From: Phoronis australis
Lineage: Eukaryota; Phoronida; Phoronidae
Direction: 5' to 3'
DNA length: 64,000 bases
Assembly (NCBI GenBank): GCA_002633005.1
Contig: NMRA01000666.1
Coordinates: 62,001-126,000, forward strand
Positions 12,650 through 24,400 of this stretch are shown here, in pieces (position 1 is the first letter of the stretch; every line of letters begins with the position of its first letter). The position numbers were made by a program, and so were the translations under genes. Under the pieces are notes generated by a model. It was not told where the DNA came from and searched no databases. It saw only the letters and a program-made list of their open reading frames with translations.

Positions 12650-14608
12650 ATGGCCCACAGCAAGGATCCAGAAAACGTGAAGCGAATACTGGAGTGTCCA
12701 ATCTGCCTCGAGTGCATGCGAGATCCAAGGATTTTACCATGTCATCACTCTTTCTGTGAAAAATGCGTCGGACAACATATGGAAGGAAAACAAAAAAACG
12801 GCTTCTTCCCATGCCCACTGTGTAATTCGGAAATCAAAGTACCGCCAGAGGGCGTGGTGGGCTTCAAACTCAACACGTATCTAAGCCTCTTTGGGGAGAT
12901 ATTTCCTGATGAGACTGACGCAAAGTGCGATTTCTGTAAGCTTCAAGGGACTGGAAACTTCGCGACGTCCTTTTGTATTCACTGCGCAGAACACCTTTGT
13001 CAACGATGTGCCGACAGTCACTGCCTTACTAAATTCACTCTTGATCACAAGGTTGTAAGTATGGAGGAAGTCAGAGACGGTCATTATTTGGATGAAATTC
13101 GTGAAATTCGGCGCTTGCAAAAAATGCGCTGCTCAAAACACGCAGAGAAGAATGTTGAACTTTATTGCGAGTCATGTGCACAACCAGTGTGTTACCTGTG
13201 TGCAATGTTAGAGCACAGGCAACACGTCCTGAAGAATATAGAAGAAGCTGTTGCTGAGGTTGACAAGATCATGGAGGGTTTGATAGATGAATGGAAAACA
13301 GCCTCAAGTCGTTCAGCGCTTTTGTCTTGCAAAAGGAAGAAGGTAATTGACGATCTAAGGGTAGAAGGAGATAGATTGATTGAAAGCGTCGACCATATGT
13401 ACCAAACGTTCAAAAACGACATTATTGCTGAAATCGAGCTGAAGACGAGGGAGTCGATTGGTCAAATAAAAGTGCAGATAGGGAGAGCCACCAAGCAAGC
13501 AGAAGCATACTACAACGCAGGTGAACGTACCAGAATGACCATAAACGCCACCTTGAATTCTTCGCAGGAAATTCTTGCGTCGGTCACAGATGTTGCAAAA
13601 CTGCAACACTTTCAAGACATAAAAGCCCGTCTTGAGAATCGGAAGCTTCTAAATCTGGACGGAAATGTGAACAGCACAGTGTATAGAATACAGAGCGACG
13701 CCTTAACAATCCCTGACTTAACGGTTACGGCGGTGGAGAGATCTCTTAATGAACGCGTTGCATCGTGCTCGTTTGATCTGCCTCGTCAATGCGATATAGA
13801 CATGAATGCAACTTTGCTACGGTGCCTTGATGTGAAAGCACCGTTTGAGGGAAGCACAAGGTCCTATGGACTGATGGTGAATGACAGTTGGCTGATTACC
13901 GGTGGCTACAACAGCAAAAATGTGAAAATTTTCGACAGATGTAGAGGTAGCTTTCTGTTCGAAGTGGACCAAAGTGATCACAAACTAGTGCATCCAAGGG
14001 CCGTCACGTGCAATAGCGACAGTGACATATTTGTGTTTGATGACGGTATACAAGGCGTGGTGAAGTATAATAGTAAGGGCCAAGTTGTTATGGTAAAGCC
14101 TAACATGACTAATGTCATGAGTACTCTTTTGTGTCACAACGAACAAATTGTCTGGGCGGATCGCATTGGTGGGCGTGTGCTTATAACTGATTTTGACTGT
14201 AACGTTACTGATGTGATTAGTAAAGAATCCCTGGGGCTGAGCACATTCAAGCCGTTTTACGTGTGCGTTGACAACGAGGGAAATTTGGTGGTAGGTGATT
14301 ATGGTCAAGGTTGTATACATGTGATTGACCAGAAAAACGGTGTCATTATCAAAACTCTGAGTGATGAACTGACAGCATTTCCTTGGGGTGTGTGTGTTGA
14401 CAAGTGGGGAAACATTCTTGTTGCTGATTTTGACAACAGTCAAGTGATGTTAATATCAGCGTGCTCGGACCACGCGCGCATTCTCATCACAAGTGATGAT
14501 ATCAGTTGCCCAACAGACCTCGCTGTTACTGGCTCTGGAGAAGTCGCCGTGCTAGAGCGCGATAGTAGTGACGTGAAAATATTCAAGTATGCTGATTGGG
14601 TAGTTTGA
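12650..14608 (+). CDS. TRIM-family protein (RING, two B-boxes, coiled coil, NHL-type propeller), probable E3 ubiquitin ligase
   Basis: The 652-residue product starts at MAHSKDPENVK. The RING finger has C3HC4 ligands C16, C19, C31, H33, C36, C39, C55 and C58. B-box 1 spans about 93-133 (starts CDFC) and B-box 2 about 161-203 (starts CSKH, then CESC and CYLC). A charged helical segment at about 205-335 suits a coiled coil. The C-terminal third carries propeller blades with repeated G-x-hydrophobic-x-V-x-D patterns (GNLVVGDYG, GNILVADFD), as in TRIM2/3/71-type proteins. RING-type TRIM proteins transfer ubiquitin; the substrate here is unknown. The coding region is uninterrupted. TTGCAG ends at 12646, three bases before this ATG, so a leader intron upstream is likely. 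An in-frame upstream ATG at 12605 would add 15 residues but lies before that splice site. Similar TRIM genes are often expanded in amphioxus. Orthology to one vertebrate TRIM is not claimed. Confidence 0.9.
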   Translation: MAHSKDPENVKRILECPICLECMRDPRILPCHHSFCEKCVGQHMEGKQKNGFFPCPLCNSEIKVPPEGVVGFKLNTYLSLFGEIFPDETDAKCDFCKLQGTGNFATSFCIHCAEHLCQRCADSHCLTKFTLDHKVVSMEEVRDGHYLDEIREIRRLQKMRCSKHAEKNVELYCESCAQPVCYLCAMLEHRQHVLKNIEEAVAEVDKIMEGLIDEWKTASSRSALLSCKRKKVIDDLRVEGDRLIESVDHMYQTFKNDIIAEIELKTRESIGQIKVQIGRATKQAEAYYNAGERTRMTINATLNSSQEILASVTDVAKLQHFQDIKARLENRKLLNLDGNVNSTVYRIQSDALTIPDLTVTAVERSLNERVASCSFDLPRQCDIDMNATLLRCLDVKAPFEGSTRSYGLMVNDSWLITGGYNSKNVKIFDRCRGSFLFEVDQSDHKLVHPRAVTCNSDSDIFVFDDGIQGVVKYNSKGQVVMVKPNMTNVMSTLLCHNEQIVWADRIGGRVLITDFDCNVTDVISKESLGLSTFKPFYVCVDNEGNLVVGDYGQGCIHVIDQKNGVIIKTLSDELTAFPWGVCVDKWGNILVADFDNSQVMLISACSDHARILITSDDISCPTDLAVTGSGEVAVLERDSSDVKIFKYADWVV

Positions 14609-14754
14609 TCACTGAAAAATCATGTACTGCAAAGTGACAGTGTTGTGACTGTATACTGCATAAGTGTTTTCACAATAATGTATCAACTTATCTATCTCGT
14701 AACCTCGTACTTGTTCGAAATAGCCACCAAATCAGGATAAAATTTTCTACCTCA

Positions 14755-15540
14755 AATAATTTGGTTTTGTCTAAACACAGAACTTCGTTTTATTCTAAGT
14801 CCTACTGTATTCAGACCATTCAAGAGTGGAACAATTTACCGAATAGTCTAAAGGAGGCTGACCGTTACACAGGCGGATTTAGGGGGGACGCCCCCCCCCC
14901 TTGGCTGGCTGCCGCAAGCAAAATGGAACAGCAACAGCGTGAAGCGTGAGGAAATAGGACCGGTAGCGGAGAAAAGGGGGCTCAGACCCCCAGATCACGG
15001 CGTTCCGTTTTTTTATTCCACTGGTAGATTTCCTGGACAGAATATTCACATGCCCGGCTTGGCATTTTTCGGACCTGCGCTGTATATACAATCGTGCTTT
15101 GCCCACTTCCCCGACTAACAAACAATAAGTTTTACCCAGTAGCGTGTTGTTTGTCGGGTAAAATGGCGGCTTGGAAACGAAGGTGTGTCAATCATGCTGC
15201 GTTCTAAATGGTCAGTTAAGCTGTCACTCAAAATGCTGGCGATAGGTCAATTTCAGACACCAACTCATTAGTTATCTGTGGTCGTCATAGCTGTCCCTCC
15301 TTTTTGTCACTCCCATGTATGTACCACAAAAAAAGTTTTTTATTTATTTATTTTTAATTCAGTCTGTAAATCCAGTTTGTAAATACTGTTTAGTTTAATG
15401 TATCTTAATTTAATCTGTTTATCTATCTTAATTTATTTAAATGTTGCTGCAGAGGACCATGCTGGATATTAGCCTTTGGTAAAAGCATGTTTTATATACT
15501 CTGTAAATAAAGTTTATTATTATTATTATTAATATGGGGA
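14755..15540 (+). mobile_element. 3' end of a non-LTR retrotransposon (LINE), interrupted by a MITE
   Basis: The frame at about 14770-14865 reads TSFYSKSYCIQTIQEWNNLP, the kind of short motif found just after the reverse-transcriptase domain at the C-terminus of many non-LTR ORF2 proteins. Near 14873 it runs into a GC-rich insertion starting GGCGGATTTAGGGGGG. From about 15290 an AT-rich stretch resembles a LINE 3' UTR; it has an AATAAA signal (15506-15511) and a TTA-repeat tail at about 15513-15534. The element is 5'-truncated. The AATAAA could also serve the TRIM transcript, which has no closer clear signal. Confidence 0.5.
14872..15125. mobile_element. GC-rich MITE, family A copy 1
   Basis: It starts GGCGGATTTAGGGGGG and shares blocks with the copy at 19738-20050: CTGCCGCAAGCAAAAT, GATTTCCTG, and ACAATCG followed by GCTTTGCCC. 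GGCGGAT starts are common in non-autonomous hAT-like elements of marine animals. The right boundary is approximate. Confidence 0.45.
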
Positions 15541-15929
15541 ATTTTATCATGTCTTTCTCACGTACCGTAGATGAAATCCCTGGAAAAAATATAAATGACG
15601 TTACTGTTGGAAATACGCATCAAAATCAGTGTATATATATTCCGTTTTTTCAGGAGCGTTGTCTTGTATGTTTTAATATGATTTAGTGTTATTGTCATTC
15701 GCTACGAGTTACGCGATTTATATACACGAACGCAACTTGTAATTTTACTCTTTTACTTTATTTCACTTGTAAAAAGCACATATCTTATCACTTACTTTTT
15801 CTTGAAGTCAAGTAAAAACAATGGTACGCAAAAGCTGTCAATGAAACTTTATTTTTCTTTAATTAACGAAAAACATTTCCTGATTTAGGCACATATTTTA
15901 TGTAAAAACATGCGCACGGGTGAGCATCC

Positions 15930-16232
15930 ATGTTAAAACAGCGTCTTGCGCCTGTTTAGCTTGCCACAAAAAAACGAAAATCGCCAAATCAGTTCCATAA
16001 AATTTCTTACCGTGATACGAGTCTATATCCGACACCAACGAGAACATCGCAACCATCAGCGACCCAAGAAAACGCTTCAGAGTTTATTGGGGTTGACCAA
16101 ACCTGAAGCGCCGAACTCCACAATGGCGCGTATATGCATTGTTGGAACTTTAATTGGCAAGAGATATAGAATCCTATCACGGTAAGGAATAATATGAGAC
16201 CGATTTTGTCAGAGTAAGGGCTTAATTCGATA
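15930..16232. mobile_element. MITE, family B copy (others near 7880, 21730 and 27745)
   Basis: The left part contains CTGTTTAGCTTGCC, then AACGAAAATCG. The right part ends with ATGAGACCGATTTT and AAGGGCTTAATTCG. The left half of the copy at 27745-28035 carries the inverse of that right end, so the family has inverted termini. Length is about 300 bp; it does not code for a protein. Confidence 0.5.
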
Positions 16233-16393
16233 TTCATTTTTAGCCAGATCAACAGGGCGAAATGTGCACGCATGGCTCTGTTGTCTGTAGCATTCATATT
16301 CATATTATTACGTAGAGCGCGCTAGCTAAGCCATTGATCTCGGGTGTCGCCTGATAATGAAATGATTTGGTAATAATGAATTCTGAGTGATTC

Positions 16394-16463
16394 ATGGGCG
16401 GCGCAGCACTGGAAAAGTGGGAAGGCTGTAGCCTCCAGCCACTTATGGTGCGCCACCCATATG
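16394..16463. repeat. Hairpin repeat, cleanest copy of the 8766/9198 family
   Basis: GGGCGGCGCA at the left pairs imperfectly with TGCGCCACCC at the right, around a GGCTGTAGCC palindromic core. About 70 bp. Confidence 0.5.
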
Positions 16464-17475
16464 ATGAAATCGTCTAAGTTCAAATTTTTTTGGAACACGC
16501 AGGTAATTTGTCAACGGATTGCAAAAGAACCTGCCATCTTTCTAAAAACAATTATTACGCACATTTCGGCTAAGAAGCAAACTTTTTATTTTAGACCAAC
16601 GCTTTAAAATTAGTCTCATCTTGTTCCTTAATCCGATGAGATTAAGTGGTGTTTGCATTTTACAGAAATGAAGTTCGTTATTGACAACATGCTCTGCGAA
16701 AAAAAGACAAATCATTAGAAGCCATCTTGTAGAACCTGGTGACCATGACTTCTTTTGAAACCCTGCTTCACCTTAAGTTTGATTGAGAAACAATTTGTGG
16801 CTAGTTTAATAACTGTGATGTAAGGCGCGTTTGCTGTCCCAATAGGCTGCTTTTGTTACCAATGTATGATTTTTTTAAATGACGTTAAAATATAATATTT
16901 TTAAGAACCATTGATTGTCATAGAGTCTTATTTTGTGTACGAGAGCAATGCCCCTAGACTCGACTAGATAACTGGCGAATTGGGTACGTTCGAGTAATTT
17001 TCACGCAATGTTGAGTAACGAGTACGGTTTGGTTGTGGTAGACCCAGGGGTCTTCGCCAAAGGTTGTGCTTGCAAACGACGCGCGTTACCAGTAGAGGGC
17101 GCGGTGACAGAGGATAAGGAAAAAAACGCACTCAGCGCTCCTGTGCTGGGTTGCATAAAATATTCCCAAATAGGGATTCAACAAAGTTCCCTGAATCTTT
17201 TGCGTATTTGTATCGTTGTTTACGCACAGATGCAATGTTTTTACCATTTTTTCTATTGGTGAGCTTTTGCTTTATTTTCGGCAATAGATAAGACTGGAAA
17301 TAAATAAGGTTTTTATAGTGCTTTGTATGTAATAATCCATACTTCATACTGATAATTAAGCGTAGATTGCACTGACTTAATAGTGAAAGTAAAGCGGCAT
17401 GAGAAAGGACGGTCAGTGTTTTCACAATCCAGAGGTACACCGCGGTGAGTAGACTCATGGAACTTAGTTGGGGCC

Positions 17476-17895
17476 TTAATGGGGATTGTGTCATGAAACC
17501 GGGAAATGGTTCCTGGACCGCGCTTTAAAAAGACTAAAGCAAGACAAATAGGCAGTGTATATGCACTGGACTACTTGAATTCGTCAACGATTACCGACTT
17601 TTTAGAAGCTTGGCCATGAAGAAAGAACGACCACGACTATTGAGTAAAAATGAGAACAAAAGACTTTTGTTTCTAAACAAATATTAGTAAAACGTGTAGG
17701 GAATAAAATAATGTACTCACATGATTTCCCAAAGGGCTGACTTACTTGCCTGATTTATTCTATCACATGATCGGTTGCTGGGTAGTTTTCACACCCTTGC
17801 GCACGGTTGTTAATGTATGGTTCAACTTCCACATCTATGACGCTGTTTGAAAACTATGGCCCAGTCTTGCCTAAGATGTCTTCGGGAGGAATTCC
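17476..17895. repeat. 420-bp duplicate of 18043-18462, abutting an N
   Basis: The two stretches match at a constant offset of 567 bases with only a few substitutions. The left copy stops exactly at the single N at 17896. The duplicate includes the 5' flank and the first about 40 coding bases of the rolling-stone-like gene. The pattern suggests two haplotypes placed in series by the assembler and not a real tandem duplication. Confidence 0.85.
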
Positions 17896-18422
17896 NTTTT
17901 ATGAATTTAAAAAATTAATAGTAAAATAACGAGAGTATGTACATGGCTGTAATTTACGAAAAGAGTTAATTTTAGTGATATCTTTCGATTGGCAAAGCTA
18001 AATTTGTGATCTAAGCAGGCGAAAGTAAAGGAAATAGTGACTTTAATGGGGATTGTGTCATGAAACCGGGAAATGGTTCCTGGACCGCGCTTTAAAAAGA
18101 CTAAAGCAAGACAAATAGGCAGTGTATATGCACTGGGCTACTTGAATTCGTCAACGATTACCGACTTTTTAGAAGCTTGGCCATGAAGAAAGAACGACCA
18201 CGACTATTGAGTAAAAATGAGAACAAAAGACTTTTGTTTCCAAACAAATATTAGTAAAACGTGTAGGGAATAAAATAATGTACTCACATGATTTCCCAAA
18301 GGGCTGACTTACTTGCCTGATTTATTCTATCACATGATCGGTTGCTGGGTAGTTTTCACACCCTTGCGCACGGTTGTTAATGTATGGTTCAACTTCCACA
18401 TCTATGACGCTGTTTGAAAACT

Positions 18423-21400
18423 ATGGCCCAGTCTTGCCTAAGATGTCTTCGGGAGGAATTCCGCTTACACAAATTTACTCTTCGCTACCACGACGTCACG
18501 GCATTTTACAAGTCCCAGGTATACTTTATCCCATTTTCTGTCAGCCAATGGAATTATTGTCAAAATATTTTACTCAATACTTGGCACATCACTTAGTGTT
18601 CAAGCTCATGTCTACTTTGCCGAACAACAAGCATTCGTGGCTATCGAAATCAAATTTTGTCTCGTTTTAATCAGACTCCGACAATTTCTGTACTTCAATT
18701 TAGCCCTGACTCGTTCAGGTACTGGGATTCTTTTTATCCATGGATTTTGGCAAAAAGAAAAATGAAGTTATTTTTGTGAGAACACGTTACAGCGGGGTTG
18801 TAATCATGTGTTTTGCTCAAAAGTCTAAAGCCTGCCTCAAAGTACCAGACGCCTACTTTAGTCGGGTCCAAATTTACAAATATGCGCCATGGGTCGCCGT
18901 GGAAACGATTGCCAAGAAAAGGAAGGTGGAGATTAGCCTGTATCACAGAGTTGCCGCATCTGAAATGACGCAAGGGGGAAAAAGTCGAAGTGTCGAGACT
19001 GCACAAGTCCGGCACTTGGCAATTTGTTGTACTCGGAGTACAATAGTTGTCACTCAATTGTTAAAAGTGACTTTTTTACAGTGCAAAAGTACTCAACGAA
19101 TAAAATCGTACCCGGAAAGCACCGCAAGCGCTGCGGGAAACAATACAAAATGCTGTTCTTTGATAAAATTCCCATCGGATGATGAATGTATGCCGATGGA
19201 GAGCTGTGTTGGTATTCATCGTCACTTAGTCTACTTTCGCACCCGACACATAGACCCTATTCACGCCGACAGGAGTCGTGTTCCAAAACGAGGCTCGCTA
19301 CGATAGCTCTGGTGGCTTATCCGCTTAGTTGTACTCTGCGTTGCTCGAACACAGCTAGAAAAAATACGGACACTCTGTTCTACAATCCCTAAGGATGTTG
19401 GGATTCGAAAGCGTTGGGTCCTTGTCATACGCCACGAAAAAGGAAAATATGTCTGTGTAAAATTTATAACTGTTTTCGAGTCATTATTTGTCGCATCTCG
19501 GACTGGATGTCGCCATAGCAACGAGGACCGGAGACTCTTCGGCCAACCAGCTGCTATGTTTTCACCCAATCCCTCAACTTTGGGGCCAAATATCGGCCCT
19601 ATTCCGCCCTTCTCAAAAATTTTGAAAAATCACGCGAAATTCCCCGCCACGAGGCCTAAAAATCCCCTTTATTTCTCTCCAACGGTTCAAATCACCTGTG
19701 ACCACAGAGGTGACAATTTGAAAAAATACAAAATCATAGGCGGATTTACGGGGGGGGATAGGGGGCTCGCCCTTCCCCCTTGACTGCCGCAAGCAAAATC
19801 AAACAAGCGGGAGCGGGAGGAAACTTGACTGAGTTCGAGGACCGGTCAATAGCGGACGAGGGGAAAAACATTATGATTTTTTTTAGTCCAGCGACAGATT
19901 TCCTGAGCAGAAGGTATACATCCACGGCGCCCGCAACTTCCGGGCTGCCTGCGTGCATACAATCGCGCTTTGCCCGCTTCTCCGAGGATGTCGGGCCCCC
20001 CTCGATCACTAAGTCTATATGGTATCGTAGATCAGCCACTGAAAATGCTTGAGACAGAGCTACACTGTATAGATGAGAGTTTGCAAAAGGGCGGGGTGCT
20101 GTTGATGGTGATCGGGAGGTCAGTAGAGTTTTCACTGACCCGTCACTCGGCGAAACGTTCCCCTCTCAGAATGAGGCCGCGCACACATAAGGCACCTTGT
20201 ACCCCTCGGATATGAACGAAGCCTCTGAAGAAACACATGACAATGCTTGTTCCAGGGGGGATCCAGGACTTTGAGTTGGGGGCGGGGGGCAGGCAGAGTA
20301 TTAGCCAGGATTTTGCCGGTCAGAAATTCGCGCTCCTGAACTGGCCAATCGGAATTTGGGAGAATGTTAGGGGGGGCTGGGGCATAGCCCCTCTAAGTCC
20401 ACCACTGTGTTCTGTCCAGTTAAGTGACATTGAGTTCTAAAACGAGGTTATGCTTTTGACGAAAGAATTAGGTGTTTTAATTTTAAAATTCAACTTGGTC
20501 GAGATTGATATTTGAAAAATATAACACATGAAATAGACGTAATTATTAAAACCAAGAATGCAGAATTGGTCATATAATTTTTATTTTCAATTGCGAGCCT
20601 AGTTTTTTTATCGTAATCAAAAGATATATTTAATAACATCAAGTATTATTTCAGATCAATGACAAATCAACTGTTAGTCCCGGTAGTGCCTAGGCTATGC
20701 TTGTAGCTAATAGGCCTACTCTTGATCAACAAATTAAACCACGATGAGACTTATTGCACATGACAGCAAAATGCTATGAGCCACCACTGTCGAATATACA
20801 TTAAACTCGTCAACAATACGACCAGATGACCTGGTTCGTGTAGAAAGCATTTTTATCAAGAATTTATTAGAAGAAACGTAACCCAGCATTCAGCATACCT
20901 AATCCGTAACACTACGATCGCCGCAACTTGGTCATGTTTAGTTTTCATGTTTCGAACCTAGTTTTCCGGAAAAAAACTATATCCTTTCGTCAGACAACTC
21001 TTTGGTGCATTGACTTGTTCTTTAACTGTATTTTTCTACGTCTCTGTGGTTAATTATTGACACATTTTTTAAGATTTAGTATTCAGGTTGGACTCCAAAG
21101 ACCGGCCATTTAACTCACACAATGTAAATTTCCTCCGTCTTTGTTTATCGCAGTGAGCCTCGCTTTGGATTTTAATGTCCGCCGCGTGAATATGGAGTCT
21201 AGTATACATGCATTATATTGTAGGTCAAGAGACAATGTGCGTCAAATGCAACAATACATGTCATATCAAAATTTTGCAGACTTACCAAGAGGGTATAACA
21301 ACTGTAGTTGGAGGTTGGTTGAAATTTTGCTTGAGATTGGACAAAGTTGCTGAAATTTTGCTTGAGGTTCCTGGCGATATCTTTTACTATCAAACTTTAC

Positions 21401-24400
21401 ATATCCTAAAATATAAGACTTCAATAGTCATATTACTTTAATAAAAGAATTATAAGCCTAAAAAACTAGGTTCTTGAAAATTCACGACCAAAAAAATTAA
21501 TTTTGCGGCTTGCGTGAGTGCGTGGGGCAGTGGCCAAATGCGTGAGACTCACGCGTGATGCGTGAGACTTGGCATGCGAATCCTTTAATTTTTCATAGAC
21601 CTGAACACATGTTCATCAGTAGGACGTCGTCACCATAGCATTTTGGGATTCACAGGTCTAATATGTAATTGCATGAATTTATTTCCATTTTTTAATAACT
21701 TTGAATTTTTGTGTCATTTAAAATTGCATTTCACCCTGTTTAGCTGTCTAAAAAACGAAAATCGATTCAGGTGTGTACCTTCACTCAGATTCGTTATATT
21801 CCCTAACTTGTTGCATTATATTTCCGTACCGTCCAGTATTCAAAAAACGAAACCCTCTGCGCCTGAAGAGCAGACGCTTCAGACTATGAGTTCGGCCAAC
21901 CATAACATATTTAGAAAGTAATGGTTCATTGCTTGGGACTTGAATTATGACTGGAAATAGACCACTATCGTGGAAAATAATACCATAAGACCTGCCGATT
22001 TCATGGTAGTAAATGGTCGAAGTAAGTTCCAGTGGCGGATCTACGTTTTCAGCAAGGGGGGGTTTTAGGATTCCCGCCAAGGTCGAATCGTAGGCGCGTG
22101 GCGCCGAGCGGGGGGAGGTCGGGAGGGGGGGTTTCCCCTCCCGTGTAAGAATTTTTTTGTTTTTGTAAACAAATAGTGAAATTTCCATGCATCCTGGTAA
22201 GTTTCTNNNNNNNNNNNNNNNNNNNNNNNNNNNNNNNNNNNNNNNNNNNNNNNNNNNNNNNNNNNNNNNNNNNNNNNNNNNNNNNNNNNNNNNNNNNNNN
22301 NNNNNNNNNNNNNNNNNNNNNNNNNNNNNNNNNNNNNNNNNNNNNNNNNNNNNNNNNNNNNNNNNNNNNNNNNNNNNNNNNNNNNNNNNNNNNNNNNNNN
22401 NNNNNNNNNNNNNNNNNNNNNNNNNNNNNNNNNNNNNNNNNNNNNNNNNNNNNNNNNNNNNNNNNNNNNNNNNNNNNNNNNNNNNNNNNNNNNNNNNNNN
22501 NNNNNNNNNNNNNNNNNNNNNNNNNNNNNNNNNNNNNNNNNNNNNNNNNNNNNNNNNNNNNNNNNNNNNNNNNNNNNNNNNNNNNNNNNNNNNNNNNNNN
22601 NNNNNNNNNNNNNNNNNNNNNNNNNNNNNNNNNNNNNNNNNNNNNNNNNNNNNNNNNNNNNNNNNNNNNNNNNNNNNNNNNNNNNNNNNNNNNNNNNNNN
22701 NNNNNNNNNNNNNNNNNNNNNNNNNNNNNNNNNNNNNNNNNNNNNNNNNNNNNNNNNNNNNNNNNNNNNNNNNNNNNNNNNNNNNNNNNNNNNNNNNNNN
22801 NNNNNNNNNNNNNNNNNNNNNNNNNNNNNNNNNNNNNNNNNNNNNNNNNNNNNNNNNNNNNNNNNNNNNNNNNNNNNNNNNNNNNNNNNNNNNNNNNNNN
22901 NNNNNNNNNNNNNNNNNNNNNNNNNNNNNNNNNNNNNNNNNNNNNNNNNNNNNNNNNNNNNNNNNNNNNNNGCAGCTAGTATGATGATGCTTCACCCGAG
23001 AACCAGAACGTCCGTTTTTTTACTTGACTAACTTTAAACGTCAAATTGGAGAAAATGATTTTCATTTTGTTCTAAAACTTATGCAGTGGATAAAATTATA
23101 ATTATTTAGCTCAAAAGCGTACAACGAGGTTGTTTTGTGTTAGATTTATTAAATGTTGACCTTTCAACTGTTTATAAGTCACATACCGCAGCCGGGAGCC
23201 TGGTGATGAGTAAAACTCAAAAGCGCCGCGTATTACAAAGCGAAGTGTCCTTTGTTGCTCACAAAAGATTTCGGTGGATTAATCGGCACAAGACCTGCAT
23301 ATGCATACGTATATAGCCCCATTGTATGATCTGTGTAGGCCTAACGGTAATAAATCTTAGCCTGTTAGTTATTGCGGTTTTAGTCCCCGGCGGTCCTGTT
23401 TTGTGGTGGGGCGGTCATGTTTTTGGGTGCGTCAGTCCCATTTTCTGGTGCGGCGGTCCCATTTGATCCCCGGAGGTCCTGTTTAGAGGACCGGCGGTCA
23501 TGTTGTTTCTCACCCGTGTTAATTATCCGGTAGTGACAAGATTTTAATAGACTCTGTTTACTTTAACAAAATTATTCGTTTTGCAGTGGAATTGTGGACG
23601 CGCTTCCGACATAATCTACGCGATATTCCGAGTGCTTGTCTCTCTATACACACTAGCGTGGTTCACGACAGAACTTGTCAGCTACACCGCCAGAACACAA
23701 CGAAGACACTGGCTTACGTACTTCACTTCGTGGGGCTACGTTCTATTGACCTGCCATCTATTGGTAGCGGCAATTGTTACAGTTTTTCACTTTGTCAAAG
23801 AGCTCAGCTGTGGTGGTTGTGACAGAAGTCATAGGAACAGAGTCGGTTCAGATACTCAAAACGTAACCTCAGAACACGACAGGCCTGCAACAGGCCTACA
23901 AACGGAACATCCATTCGCGCCAACGCCGCCTATCAGTCAGTCTCAAAATACCTTGACAGATATGTCACACGAGCAAACTGAAAGCATCGTTCAACAAGAC
24001 CAGTTAAGATGGCCTCACAAAATCTCTTGGATATTATTCAATCTTGTTGTCATCATAGCCCCAGCCATAACGTTTTTATATTATGTCGTTTTAAGAGGAG
24101 GAGCTTATACTGATGAGCCTTTCCACATAGCAAGGGACCTTCACCTACACACGTTCAACGCTGTCGCTGCTTTTGCAGAACTTGCCATCTCGGGATATCC
24201 GGTTCGTCTGCTACATTTCACGTTCGCGTTTGCTTACGCTGTCGTCTACGTTGTGTTCAGCGCCATTTACTGGTCAGCTGATCCCCTAAACAACGTAATT
24301 TATGCGGTAGTGGACTGGAATAATCCAGGCACTACAATGCTGATACTATGCGCTCTACTGCTCCTTGCTCTACCCTTTTTGCAGCTTGTCGTGTTTGGCT

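Larger units (their letters stand above)
18519..23586 (+). other. Intron of the rolling-stone-like gene
   Basis: GTATAC donor, TTTTGCAG acceptor, about 5.07 kb including 765 Ns. It holds MITEs at 19738-20050, 20253-20407, 21730-22020 and 22032-22206 and a GGCGGTC array at 23389-23504. An open frame of 188 codons (18740-19306, +) has no recognisable domain and I do not call it a gene. Confidence 0.7.

Noticed and set aside
12507-12818. 103-codon minus-strand frame overlapping the TRIM start
   Set aside because: Shadow of the TRIM coding sequence.
21781-22995. Long frames of 265-404 codons across the gap
   Set aside because: They consist almost entirely of undetermined residues from N bases.
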